From NCBI GenBank assembly GCA_032358165.1, contig JAALGY010000059.1, positions 930,001-994,000 of the forward strand: a stretch of 64,000 nucleotides of DNA. Direction: 5' to 3'. Positions 39,562 through 51,161 of the stretch are shown in pieces. This DNA comes from Diplosphaera chodatii (Eukaryota > Chlorophyta > Trebouxiophyceae > Prasiolales > Stichococcaceae). A program made the translations under genes and the position numbers. The notes under the pieces are model-generated. The model was not told the origin of the DNA and ran no database searches. It was given only the letters and a program-made list of their open reading frames with translations. Numbering within the stretch: position 1 is the stretch's first letter; the number at the start of each line of letters is the position of its first letter.

Positions 39562-40160
39562 GTTGCTGGAGAATGCAATGTGGCAGAGGTTCGTTTGATG
39601 ATTGGAGAATGCAGCGCATCTGTGTGTGCATGATCAATGCAGGGATATGCTTCATGCATGCAGCCGGTTCTTCGGCACTGATGACAAGTCTGCTAAGGTC
39701 ATCAGCAGGTGACGAGATGCCGCACAACAGCCAAGTAGAACACTTGGCCAGCATGACGGCACACTGGAGCGCATTACTAGGCAACAAGACTTCGGCTGAT
39801 GACCAAGTGCAGGCTCAGTGGCGGCATTGATGAGACCAGCTCATCAATGTTGGTGCTCCAGGGCAGGGGGCAGACGACTGGGGTGTGATGCAGTGTATGT
39901 GCTGATATGCCCTATGACAGATGTGCTGTGAAGGTCATTATGTGACGAGATGCCAAAGGGCAGCATGATAGGATGGCAAGGCCCGTGTAGCTACCAGCAT
40001 GACGACGAGCCGAATCACATACATCAGACAATAAATAAAGCAGCACAGCTGAATTGACAGATCCACTCATCAGCAACATTCACAGCTTGAAAATTAGATA
40101 AACGGCGGTAGGCTTGCGGCCCAGTGTCATATCATCTGGCCGCTCGTGACGTGGTCTGTT
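39562..40160. other. intergenic region
   Basis: Upstream flank of the PAN-like gene and downstream flank of the next minus-strand gene. No exon, stem-loop or repeat is evident, apart from AT-rich sequence near 40030. Confidence 0.45.
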
Positions 40161-42681
40161 TCAACGCTGTTGCCGCTTCCTCCTTCTGCTTCTTCGACTG
40201 TTTTTCTGCTCTTCTGCTGCCGGTGCACCTGCGCGGTAGTGAACGCATAAGCCGCTGATTGCAGAGCTGCGATCTTCAGTGTGTAGACCGTAACGTGACT
40301 GCATGATGCAGCAACACACAGGCTGACCGATAGCCACCCAGTGTGCAGTATGTGCGCTGTCGACATACATGCAGCGAGCTTGACCAAAATGGCAGCAACT
40401 ACAACGTCTCCTGAATCCTTTCAGTAAAGACTCACTGCAGTAAAGACTCACCGGCAGCCTCCTGACCTCCCGCTGCAGCATCCTTATGCCACTTGATGGC
40501 CCACATGAATGCCATGTATGCCATGTGTCTCTTGCCACTACTGCCGACATCGAGAAAATCCAGCATTGTAGTCGTGCATCTGGCAGCTGCCTGTGCAAAG
40601 GCCGTCGCAGCTGCATCCTGCAAAACAGCCGCAGACCCAAGTATCAGCTGGCTCACTGCCGGCTGCATGCAGGTCCTGCAGCAGAGCACAACAGGCGGCA
40701 GGCTCTTTGGCGGGACGCGGCACTCGCCTGGTCTCCAGCAGCCTGAGCGTTCATGTATGTCTTGGCCAACTCCAGCAATAATCCAGAAGCGGGTGGTCTC
40801 GCGGCAATGCGCAGCTTGCGCCGGCCTGCGGAGGAAGCATGTACACGTGGATGAGTGTGGATGAGTGTGGAGTCGAGGGCGTCTATGCAGAGAGGTTGTT
40901 GGCGTCCAAACAGCCTTAGCTGCAGGCTTACACGCCCAACTGCACAACGGCTGCTACTGAGTGTGGGACCTCTTGGTCTGGTGTTCGTACGCTGGTGCAT
41001 ATGATAGGAGTGCTGGAGACTTCAAGTAGTCGCCAACGTGCCCGGCGCGGCACCTGTGATGGGGTCAACTTCGATCGGTATCCCGTCGTTCATTACAGTC
41101 GCGATGTCCTGCAGCATCATCAGCAGTCCTCCAGCGACACAACAGCCAACAGCCACCGGGTGTGCCCATGCCGATGGCTGCACTTATGTATTGCACACCC
41201 AACACGGCACACAGAAACAGAGCGTACTGCCACATGACCTGTGCCGCCTACTAAACCACTGCCACAGCGCTCCTGAGCCACCAGACGGATCCGCAAGTTG
41301 CTGTTGCATGCACTTGCCTGCTTGCAGGAACCCGGTGAACTCGTCCCAGGATGGGCACACACGAGGGAATTTCCACTTGCCGGTAGGTGCTCACTGGACC
41401 CTCTTCTTTGTTTGCCCATCATCTACAATTGCTTGCCAGATGCTATTGGGTAGATCAGATTCAGACACTTGTAAACGGAAAGCACTGACGGACACAGTTT
41501 CGTTACCCATCATGCTGTGTAACACATGCTGGCACCCTGCCGTGTGCACTGACTACCAACACGAGTCTCCAACCTTCTTACCACACCCGGAGCCGGCACA
41601 CACGCGCATTCAAGCATCCACCTTCCTATGTACAATGCAAGACGTCCTGCCCAGCATGCATAGGGCAACAGGCACCCTCACAACCGGCAGGTACCCGCTG
41701 CCTACGCAATTGTTGGCTTCGTTTGCCGCTGAGTCCGCCACCTGCGATGGGCTTGGCCCAGTTGCAGAAGTGCCCGGTATGGAACCTGTTCCAAGAAGCA
41801 TGTAAGCGCTCAGCTCATCAAGAAGGCAATGGACGCAGCAGTGACACGGCTGCAGGTGCAGCAGAAACGCTGGTCTGCATGTACATCGGACAATGCTGGA
41901 ACGCGATGCCCAGGCTTGTCACACATCATGGCCGTCAACAACGAAGTGAAGCAATGGCATGCAACCCAGACGCTCACTGGACCCATTCTGCACAGCCATG
42001 TTGGCGTTGCTGCGGCACTCAGTGGCCGTCTGGAAGGCCTTCACGCAGTCGCCGATGGCGGCAAAGTCGGCGGTCGCCATGGCGTAGGCGCCCGTCGCCC
42101 GCTGGTATGCGGTCGAAGCCGCCACCTGCAGCAGGTATCAGATTGTTTGTACTGCGGTCGTGTCTGCGCCATCAAACATGGCTGGGTGGACGGCTTGGAG
42201 CCATAGACGATCTGCAGCATCATCAACAGAATGAGAGGCACATGGTGCAAAAATGCTATGCAGGGTGCGGCGCTGACCGAGTTGCCGGCGGCCTGGGCGC
42301 TGTCGCCCTGCGCGACGAACATCTTGGCCAGCGCCACCGAGTCCGTGGCGGTCTGCTCCGTCGCCACCCGCAGCAGGCGCCGCCCTGCACACCAGAGTCA
42401 CGCTGTTGGCATGCCACTCAGATGCACCTCAAGCGCCTGAGCGCCTGAGCAGAGCAACAGAGCGTGCCAGCTGGCATGGTCTGATGCACGTCACCATCTC
42501 AGGTGGCCGCTTGATCCGACAGATGCTATTTTGGCTGCTGCCCAGAGTCACTGAACACACCTGCACCCGGTGCAGGCATACCAGGAAGTGCGTGGCCAGG
42601 GCAGGGGCCTGAGACTGCCAGCAGTAGTGCTGCCACCAGGAGTGCTGCTGCAGCTCCAGGGCAGAGCGTGCTCACAGCCAT
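40161..42681 (-). CDS. secreted Ala-rich paired-cysteine protein with basic tail
   Basis: Not a family I recognise. Exons: 42582-42681 (signal peptide, core ALLVAALLLAVSG), 42278-42384 (GRRLLRVATEQTATDSVALA), 41978-42125 (AYAMATADFAAIGDCVKAFQ), 41685-41785 (VADSAANEANNCVG), 41054-41108 (MNDGIPIEVDPIT), 40728-40825 (GRRKLR, then LELAKTYMNAQAAGDQ), 40452-40617 (DAAATAFAQAAARCTTTMLD) and 40161-40228 (ending KNSRRSRRRKRQQR). These close exactly in frame at 280 residues. Another exon near 41330 (EHLPASGNSLVCAHPG, or KWKFPRVCPSW in another frame) may be included. The Ala-spaced helices with GDC resemble the units of the next gene upstream, so the two are probably old duplicates. The intron after 40728 has a GC donor. 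Confidence 0.65.
40422..40451 (-). repeat. tandemly duplicated 5' splice site
   Basis: A 16-base unit is repeated once (the second copy partial), so on the minus strand the intron opens GTGAGTCTTTACTGCA and the next bases repeat GTGAGTCTTTACTG. Two equivalent donors lie 14 bases apart. Confidence 0.7.
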
Positions 42682-42918
42682 CTTGACTGAAGGTCGTCTA
42701 TGGATCTAAAGGCCAGCAACATGCCAATGAAAGCAGCCAGCAATGGCCCCAGCAGAGAGGTCAAAATCACCTCATGCTACGAGGCAGCTGTACAGTAATA
42801 GCATGATGTCATAGCATGAGAACAGCCTGCCACTTTGCTGACTACTCTGCTGGCAACCAGGTGATGACTCGTGTTCCACGCAAGATAGGCACTCTGTGGA
42901 ATCGCAGCGGGAACTGCA

Positions 42919-45900
42919 TCACTGCTCTGCCAACTGACCTCCTGCACTTCTTACTCGCCGGCAACCGATCGTAGTTGTGCACTTGAGATAGTGCTGCTGT
43001 GTTACAGGCGTTTGCAGGCAACGAAGCAGCCTGTAAAGATGTGGACCTGAGGTGGCGGAAGCTGCGGCAGCTCCGCCGCCGACCTGCGCCTGCCCTGGCC
43101 CCTGCACCTGGTTGAAGCCCTCCGCGCCGCAGGAGGTGGTCTGGATGGCCGCCACGGCCGCATCGTACGCCGCCTTTGCCGCTGGGTCTGCACATCAGTC
43201 AGCACACCCTGGTCGGCACGCGATCTGCATGGGTTCCTACAGCGCTACCGAGGGCAATTTTGCGCTCAATGACATGCAAAGCGCATGCGCGGCATCAAGC
43301 ATCTCACGACACTGGCAGCAGCCAACATATGCCATATGCGCTCGCACACGGCAGGTAGAGCATCCAGAACTTACCTGTCGCGAGACTGAGCGCGTTGCGC
43401 GCTGCCATGATGCCTATCTGCGCCGCCAGGCAGTTGCCTGCCTGTTGCGAGCCATGCTGAGGTCTTGAGACAGAGCCCACTAATCCATGGAAACAATAGT
43501 GTTGTGTACTCTTGGCTATGACAGCGAGCGACATTCATGCATCAGGAGTGTATTACGGCAGTCACTCTACCCAGCCCATACATGCGCAAGTCAACTTGTC
43601 GATCCAGCAGCTCTCATATTTCAGCTGTCATGCATCCCCGCAGTCCCTATAGCGTCCAAGCGGGTGCTGCAGGCTCAAACACATCAGATACCCAACGCAA
43701 GTGCATGCGAAACACGACCCTTCAACAGGCCTGCATGGTTGCAGACCTGTGGCAGGTCGCTGAGATGCATGCACCTGCGCAGGGCGCACAGCCTGACTGG
43801 ACTGACCCTGACGCGCAGCCTTGCCAGCAGGGGCGCCCCAAACCGGTGCAAGTTCTGGTGTCAGGAGCCAGCTAGTAGAGCGCGAGCTGCTCAGACATGC
43901 ACCTGCGCATGCTGCACCGCCTCGTTGCAGGCGTCCTTGACCTGCTGCACCGGGTTGGGGGCGATGCCGGCCGATGCGGTGACGCCCCCGGCCGAAGCGG
44001 TGGCGCCTCCAGGACCCGCCGATGCACTCGCTATCGAATTCAAGGAAGGAAGCCAGTCGACAGTTGGGTGTCCAGCAGCAGGTCACTTGGCCCAGTCGAT
44101 ATTCCACCCTAATGGGTGCCAGCTTGCCAAGCTCATACAAGCTATTATATTAATTCGGCCCAGAAGCTGGCCAGCGTCAAGAGCGCAGCTGCCATGTTGA
44201 CTTGCCCTGCATCAGGCGGCGGCCATTGGTGGCCAGGTTGCTGGCTGTGCCCTGGGGCAGGCTGTCCGCGCTGCAGTGCTTTACGTTGAGCGCATCCTGC
44301 GCCATCATGATGGCTGCCGCCAGGGCAGAGTCTGCATACCAGCACGCACGGTATTTAATGAATTTGCAGTGATGAAGCCTCTACACAGGAAAAGCATATT
44401 GCAATGTGAGGCTCTACCAGGCTGTTGCGAGTGTGCACACTACAGGTGCCACGCAGTAGGTGGGCATAGCACAGCTTGACCATTTGATGAGACACGTCGC
44501 CGTCAGCATGTGCAAACACATATACCATCGCAGACAGTGGCAACGCTGGCTGCTGAGCAGTATTGCAGGTACTCTTAGCCATCCAGAGGGTATGCAGCGC
44601 AACATTCACGCACTTGAGCCGGCGTTTGGGCTGCTCTGCGCCAGGTTGAGCGCAGTCACCGCCTGTGGGCAGTTGCCGCCGTTGGCGGCGGCCTCGGCGC
44701 CCTGCGCTGCTGCTATGGCATCCGGGTCCGAGATGGAGAAGCTCTGGCGCAGCTGGCGGCCTGCAATCACAGCAGAAGCATCCGAGTCACGGTTGCCCTT
44801 TTAGGTCATACTGCTATGCCTATGTGGGGCCATATCTGCAGCCACCACTTGGTACTACCGGTCAGCTCTAATCTTCCCATTTAGCCATGCAGGTTGCGCT
44901 GCAACTTTCACAGTGGCCACCCTGTAGCCTGCGACCCATGATGAAGCGCGGGGACTGGGCCGACTGCAGGCTGGCCACCGCCGACGGCTGCAGCACCAGG
45001 ATGGGCTGCTGCGGGCAGCCGGCGTCGGCGACCATGCCCAGCGCATCCGTCACCAGCTGCAGCTCCTTGGTGTCTGCGCGTTCAGGACACACTGGCATGT
45101 TGCATCATGGTTGTTTCCGTGACACGACAGAGTCAAGCAGTACTACCTGGTGGAGAACAAAAGATCGACTCTGGTGTGGCGCCAGCTGTGAGCCATACTG
45201 TGCAGACAGTATGTCCGCTGTGATTCAATGGCGCCGGCGGGGGTGCACCGTCTGCTGCCCAGCTTCAAGATGCCACCTTGATGTTGTGCAGCGCTAGATC
45301 TGGCCTGCCCTGTGGCAGTATTCCTGACCCACCCTGTAGTGGTAGTCAGACAGCTGTTTGACCCTTGGGGACGACCATGCTGGTTGTTGAGTGAAGGTTG
45401 CCTCTCAGGCAACCCAACCCGTATCTAACTCTGAAACCAAATGGTAAGTCAGTTGTTCACATTTGCATCCAACTTGTAAAGGGCGTATCTCTGAAACCAA
45501 ATTGTAGGACAGAGATACGCCCTTTACAAGGCAGATGTCAATGTGTACAACTGTCCTACACATGAAGCCTGCAGCACCCCGTTCAACGACAAGCGTGCTG
45601 ATGAGCAATGCTGTGGCCTTCGGTGTCTCACCTCCTGTCTGGATGGCGCTGGCAGCAGCGCGGCGCAGGTCGGCCGTCGCGGTGTCGCAGTCCCGCTGCT
45701 GTGCCGCCGAGATGGCAGCCTTGGCCGAGGAGTCGGACACCAGGGAGGCAGCGTCGGCGGCCGGCTCCGGCACGGGCGGCAGCGCCGTCACCAGCAGGCT
45801 GCGGTCTGCGCAATCGTACAGCAGGATGCCATTGTGACTGCACTGTCTATGACGCAGTGAGTCAGTGTTATTGCTGTTGTAGACCAGCAGCAACAAAGCC

Positions 45901-46838
45901 GCAAGCTTAAGCGTAGTCCGATGGACACATCTACATACACCTTGCTCTCAGGATTGCACCACAAGCCTTCTCAGAGCAGCCACACACTTGAGAGGTTGAA
46001 GCATTGTCTAGTGTCGTGAGCTACATCTTGCCAAGCAAACCCGGAAGAGCGCATCATACATGATGTCAGTAGGCCAAGCGCGCCTTGGCAGGGATGCTGC
46101 AATATCGACATTGGCAGTGCCATCAGCAGGCGGCGGCGGTCATCAGCGGGACCGTCCACACCGCCGGAGCATGCTGAGCTGGACTCGAGGGCCAGGTATA
46201 CGTTGTTGACCTGCTGCGCAGTCGCAGCGTCGCCTGCAGGTGCACCTCAGTAGGGGTGAGTGCTGCAGCTGCTGCTGATGCCAGCAGCGATGTACTTATG
46301 TGACCCAGTTGCTACGCTTCTTCTGACAACGACACTATTAAAACTGCATCAAGTAGAAACGGCCATACCTGGTACTTTGTTGCTGGCTGCTGTTGCTTGC
46401 TGCAAGGCCCTGCTTGCCTCCGCGCACTTGCCCTGTGCGGTTGCAGAATGTAATTTCATCAGCGGTCAACTCATAGAGCGTACAATGCTGGTCAAGCTAC
46501 ACGTAGTAGTGTAGATGACCATGCTCGTGCCTGTATCAGAAGGGCGATGGCCTGCTGCGCATTTGCTGCTGCTGCGGCGGCATCAGCACTTCTGCTTCCC
46601 AGCGCCTGCAGCGTATGTCGGCCTGCAGCCACAGCCTGAGCTCGACAGGGGGCTTGAGACTAAGACAGCAGTTTTGGTCCAGAGCACGAAGTGAGTTTTG
46701 CCGCCTGATAGACCGCCGTGACAACATGACTGTTCGTGCGTGTAGTGAGCCAGACCTACCAGACCAACTCTCAGCGCTGCTGGTCTGCACGCACAGGACC
46801 ACGCACGCAAGAACACGCAGCCCTCTGCCGGCCAGCAT
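42919..46838 (-). CDS. secreted protein with four Ala-rich paired-cysteine repeats
   Basis: Not a family I recognise. Exon 1 (46791-46838) spliced to 46531-46605 gives a signal peptide, MLAGRGLRVLACVVLCALGS. Further exons: 46369-46432, 46162-46233, 45632-45805, 44921-45073, 44614-44760, 44206-44331, 43903-44030, 43375-43441 and 43047-43187, continuing to a stop at 42919. The model closes in frame at about 440 residues. It consists of four units, each an Ala-rich helix, a cysteine (GKCAEASRALQQA; RDCDTATADLRRA; GNCPQAVTALNLA; GNCLAAQIGIMAA), a second Ala-rich helix and a second cysteine 36-39 residues on in units 1, 2 and 4. Linkers between them carry DRSLLV, GRRLQGRQLRQ and GRRLMQ. Most introns are phase 1. 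Introns after 46531 and 44206 have GC donors. Likely wall or extracellular; function unknown. Confidence 0.7.
45473..45530. repeat. perfect 21-bp inverted repeat (hairpin) in an intron
   Basis: Left arm 45473-45493 (CTTGTAAAGGGCGTATCTCT, then G) is the exact reverse complement of the right arm 45510-45530, with a 16-base loop. Part of the loop and arm (CTGAAACCAAAT) is also repeated directly at 45431-45442. It lies in the intron between the exons ending at 45632 and starting at 45073. Confidence 0.95.
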
Positions 46839-47476
46839 GTTGGCTGGAGCTGTCAGCCAGGCGTGATGCCTCCCTTCAGGTCCTGTCTGACTGTTATGCA
46901 GTAGTTGCCTTTCCTGCAGTCTGCATGCAGGGCCACGGTAGGTCCCGGCAGCACGCAGCAGAGCCTCATGAGGCGCTGGCGTCGCCTGCGCAAGCACATC
47001 GTCCGAATTTTGCGCCACCTGGGCAGCAACGTGGGCCGGAGTGCTGCCAGCTGGGCGGTCTCCCGCACAGCTGTCCAAGGGTCATAGGTTTTGCCTTGGA
47101 CGAGCAATGCTGGCAGTGTTACAGCAATTTATTAGCGTACGAACCACCCACAGATGCGCAACCTGATCATGCGGCAGTGGTGCATCACAATGCCAGCTGG
47201 TCCGCTGATAAACCTTCTGGTGGGCGGCACCTGACTGGAGTCCATGGTGCCAATGCCTAAGGGGCAGAGCAGACACCTCATTGCTACTGCGCAGTAGCCT
47301 TCACACCCTGGCCCTGATTTCCGCAGATCGTCTGCCATCCTTGTCATGCTGAGGGTTCAGGTACAAGTGAGAGACTTTCGGAGTGTGCACTGACGTTTGT
47401 GCGGGTTGCCGCTGCGTATTTACATCTGCTGATGCGTGCACACACCAAGCAGCACCATCAACGCTACATATCAGCA
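46839..47476. promoter_or_regulatory. divergent promoter region of two secreted-protein genes
   Basis: Separates the divergent starts at 46838 (-) and 47477 (+). Open frames on the minus strand here lack convincing splice-linked products. No clear promoter element was identified. Confidence 0.35.
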
Positions 47477-48263
47477 ATGCATTCGACTGTTGCAGGAGCC
47501 ACGATGCTGGCAGCCGTCGGGCTGCTGATGCTGTCGTGTGGTTGCCAGGCTGGTGGTGTTGACCAGAACCCCCGCGTGCGTGCGTGTCCCACAGCCCACA
47601 TATAGCTTGCGTTGCCTATGTATCTACAAGTGACAGCGTGTGCGGTTGCTACAGCACCCTCTCAAGTGAAATCTTTTGATGATTCGCATGCTGACTCGTC
47701 ACCAAACCTCAGCAATGTGTTCTTGCAGCTTGGGCAGACATGTAACGGGAACCAGGCGGACTGCTCTCCCACTGGCAACTTCAAGAGTGCCATTGCGGTG
47801 AGCCCAGGCCCACAGCAGCATTCGATTTGTTCTGGGTCACACATTCGATAATCCTATGCTTGCCTCTGCACCGCTGCCTTGCCATATGCTGACGCTGATG
47901 CTGAGCTGATCACTGATGACCTGTAACTGGCACTTCCACGCCACTTTGCAGGAGAACCTCTACTGCGACTACGTCGAGGAGGTCGATGGGCTGACATGCT
48001 GCCTGGCGCAGGCGATTGGCGACAATCTGGAGGTGGAGCTGTGCAATGCTTTCGTCTTCAATGCTGAGCATCCGTCATATGGCGTCATTGCTGTTTCCAG
48101 TAGCCATCCCATGTGCCACTGTGGAAACTGCATCGTCTGACTCATCCCTTCTCACCAGCCTTATTGTGACGCCCCTGCTTGCCTGCAGTTGCTGGGCTGC
48201 GAAAATGATTACCAGTGCTGCGGCGCGCTCCTCTGCAATGGCAACGGGCAGTGCTTCCCGTAA
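47477..48263 (+). CDS. small cysteine-rich secreted protein, knottin-like end
   Basis: Four phase-0 exons: 47477-47575 (signal peptide, core MLAAVGLLMLSCGCQAG), 47729-47797 (QTCNGNQADCSPTG), 47952-48032 (NLYCDYVEEVDGLTCCLAQA) and 48189-48263 (GCENDYQCCGALLCNGNGQC, then FP). The model closes exactly at 107 residues. The last exon has the C-x6-CC-x4-C-x5-C spacing seen in cystine-knot and other small disulfide proteins. Role unknown: wall protein, defence peptide or protease inhibitor are all possible. Confidence 0.78.
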
Positions 48264-49124
48264 TTCAAGGCCTGACGCAGCTGCACCGCCATATTCAGCA
48301 AGCAAGGCAAGCAACAAGGTTGCAGCAATACAGAACAATATTTCTGCATGCCAGCACTACACCCTGGTTGAAAGTTCGAGTGCTGTTCGTCGAGCTTGTC
48401 AGGGTGCATGAGCGCTATGTTTCATCATGTGACGGCAGCCAGAAGGGTGCTTGGTGTCCAGCAAGTGCCGTACTGCATATCAAACCACATGCCACTGCTT
48501 GGCGGCATGAGCACTTCCTGCTGTCTTCTTGCCGGTGACGCCATTTTGTGTCTTGACCTTCAAACTGTGCAAGCAAGCTTGGCAGCCGAACTGCCCTGCG
48601 AAGTGGTCAATGTGTTCATTGCACAGCTTCAAGCTGCAAACCATGCATAGCAGACGCCCTGTACGAAAGCAGGAAGCTGCAAGTACTGAAAGCAGCTTGG
48701 ATGCCAGAGGGAAGTGCATGTAAGATCGATGCAAAACGACAAGGTTGATGTTCCAATCAAGCCGGTCAGCAACCAGTCGGTGTCATATGCAGCTGCGTGT
48801 GAACGGCTGCATATCGACATGTTGACTTGAACGAAGTGCCTACCTGAATATACCTGACTGTTCATCAAGGGCGGTGCCACTGTTCGGAAATGGGGAAAAT
48901 GAGAGGCCTGAATGCTCTGACGCTGAGCAAGATCAAGTCTGCAGCTGACTGCTGGCGGCAGGCTGCTGTGAGTGCCGGCTTCACTCTGCGTGCGCCGCCG
49001 CAGCAGACGCAAGTTTCGGGCATGGCAACACAGGCAGGCCACCTGTCACTCGCACACTCCTGAAAACACTGCCGGTCGCTGCATCACATACACGCAAGCT
49101 GTGTCCTGGTTATGCAGTCTTGAC
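48264..49124. other. intergenic region
   Basis: Between two plus-strand genes. TGTAA at about 48719 may be a distant polyadenylation signal for the upstream gene. A 137-residue minus-strand frame at 48629-49042 shows no splice or family support. Confidence 0.4.
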
Positions 49125-50217
49125 ATGGGGCTGCGGGCACGGCCGACAAGCGTGATCATTGGGCTTCTGCTGCTGCATGCGGTGTGCACATGCACTAGGT
49201 GCAGACGGTGCTGCTGTGCCACGTGCAGGCTGCGCCCTCCCGTCCCCGCCACAAACCCCAGGTCACAGCCGCCTCAACCTGTCACCGCACAGCTTTCAAT
49301 GCTGTAGCATTCGTTGCGCATGCAGGCTGATATGATTGGGTCAGAGTCGGAGTTTCTGGTGGCCTTTGACTTTTTTTGAGAGTCCCAAAGCACAAGGTTG
49401 CAGGGCTCATGCGGATGCTCTGTGATCTCTGCACCGCTGCAGGTGTCGCGCCATGCCAAGCAGCCGCACCTGTCCAACAGCGCCAAGACCGCCCTGCAGC
49501 AGGTATAAGGCTGCAGTCCCTGCAGCATCGACATGTGCGTGACAACACAGCTGCTTCATGAATGACCAGCTTCGACTCACCAGAAGCGCAGTGGCGCAGG
49601 CAGGCTCTTTCAAGCTGTTGTCGTTCGTGTTGCACAGGCAATAGTGCCAACTGACGTGACGACCGGCTCATACCAGTACCCGGTGCAGCTGCCCCTGCCT
49701 CCGCTTGCTCTCAAGGCAAGTCAGATAGATTTCTGCTGTGACGCCTGATGGGGAAAACGTCCATGCTCAGCCTTGCATCAACAGTGGCAGTGCTGTACTG
49801 CTGATTCAACGGGTACCTCGCCACACTGGTAAAACGGATACCTCGCCACATTGGTACAATCAAACACCATTCCTCATCTCATGGCATGCAGACCTTTGAC
49901 ACGCTGCCGCTGCCGCCGCTGCGCCCCTGCTGCCTGAGCATGCTGCCGCGCGCCTGCTCCGTGGCTGAGGTGCATGTCATCCAAATGTGCATGTGGGGAG
50001 GCGTTTCATCATCACCCTGAGCTTGGTATATGTGCACGCTGCAAACTTCAGCCGTGTGATGTGCATGGTCACGTTGCGATACACTATATGAAACTGGGAT
50101 GTACGCTCCCAGAAAGTTGGCACAGCGAGTGCCACAATCGACTGACATGGCAATGGCCTGCTGCTGCAGGCCACTGGCGCTCGCTCTGCGATGGTGACGG
50201 AGGTTGTGGCCGGCTGA
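49125..50217 (+). CDS. small secreted proline-rich protein, unknown
   Basis: Five phase-0 exons: 49125-49181 (signal peptide, core SVIIGLLLLHA), 49443-49502 (SRHAKQPHLSNSAKTALQQ), 49638-49715 (YPVQLPLPPLALK), 49892-49969 (TFDTLPLPPLRPCCLSMLP) and 50170-50217 (ending MVTEVVAG). The model closes exactly at 106 residues. Repeated LPLPPL motifs and three cysteines are the only marks. The intron after 49715 uses a GC donor. A decayed relative lies at 55,020-55,762 on the far side of the phosphatase gene. No function is assigned. Confidence 0.65.
49810..49859. repeat. 25-bp tandem duplication in an intron
   Basis: Two adjacent 25-base units, each containing TACCTCGCCACAYTGGTA, lie 32 bases before the acceptor at 49892. 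Confidence 0.75.
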
Positions 50218-51161
50218 GGTGCTGTGCCAAGACAAAGGGTCTGACACTCAGGAGCAGAGGGCATGTCGAAGTCCCTCTTCGCTGCTGTAATCTGCGGATT
50301 CACGCGACTTTTGGGGTGCGATGGTTCGCGGCATGCAGTGTGCAGTGTGCCTGCCATGGTTGTTGGGAAACATCAGAGTTGATCATAATGACTATTGCGC
50401 GGCTTGCTGGCGCACACGCTCAGTGTGGTTGCTTGCGTGATGACCTTGAGTTGAGCTACCGGACATCTTCAGTGTTCAGGCTGGCAGGTCGATATGTGAC
50501 TCAGTTTGTGTGGTGGCTGCTGGCATTGATGTACCCGTGTGAGGATGCAAGTGAGGCCGTGCATCAGCGCAATGGATGAAAGTTCACAGCAGCAACTGAA
50601 TATATATACATTGAACCACCAAGAAGAAGAAAGCAGATCAAGCCAGCAGACCCAACGACTCGCACGCTCTGCAGCAAGATGAGAGTGCGCACGCAATGCT
50701 GTCAACGGTTTTACCCCATGACAACACATGGTAGTTTCAAGCAGTCTGCAACAGTTCAAAAGCGAAACCCCTGTCGTCAAACCCCTATGGTCACACCATG
50801 CTGGCGGTGGATGAAGCTGCGGATCTGGCAGCTTGGCGGCTGGCGGCCATCGGCCGCATGAAGCGGTCGAAGCCAAATGTCGCCTTGCCGAAGGCCCTCG
50901 ACACGCACCCCTAGCGGCGCCGGAACTGGTGGCAGCAGCTCCCGGGCTGGACCTTGCTTGTGGAGGTGCTCTGCGTGAAGGCAGCAGGCGCTTCAGGGTT
51001 GTGCACTGCCTTGACAGCAGACTGGTGCAGAGTGAAAACGATCTTCATGTCAATATGACCAAAGTACATGTGGCAGGGCTGCCAGCAGCACCATCGTCAA
51101 CCGAAACGGGACGCAGTCAAGCCGAGGCCAGCAGAATCTGTGCTGATGCTCGTGCCTCTGC
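50218..51161. other. convergent intergenic region
   Basis: No exon seen between the 3' ends of the small secreted gene (+) and the phosphatase (-). A TATATATA run at about 50602-50609 is the only distinctive sequence. Confidence 0.45.

Noticed and set aside
46090..46161. DDRRRLLMALP frame as a further repeat linker
   Set aside because: A donor at 46161 joins in phase to the DRSLLVTALPP exon, so this stretch is more likely intron. It may be a decayed copy of that exon.
48629..49042. 137-residue minus-strand frame as a gene
   Set aside because: No signal peptide, domain or splice-linked exon, and composition like the spacer.
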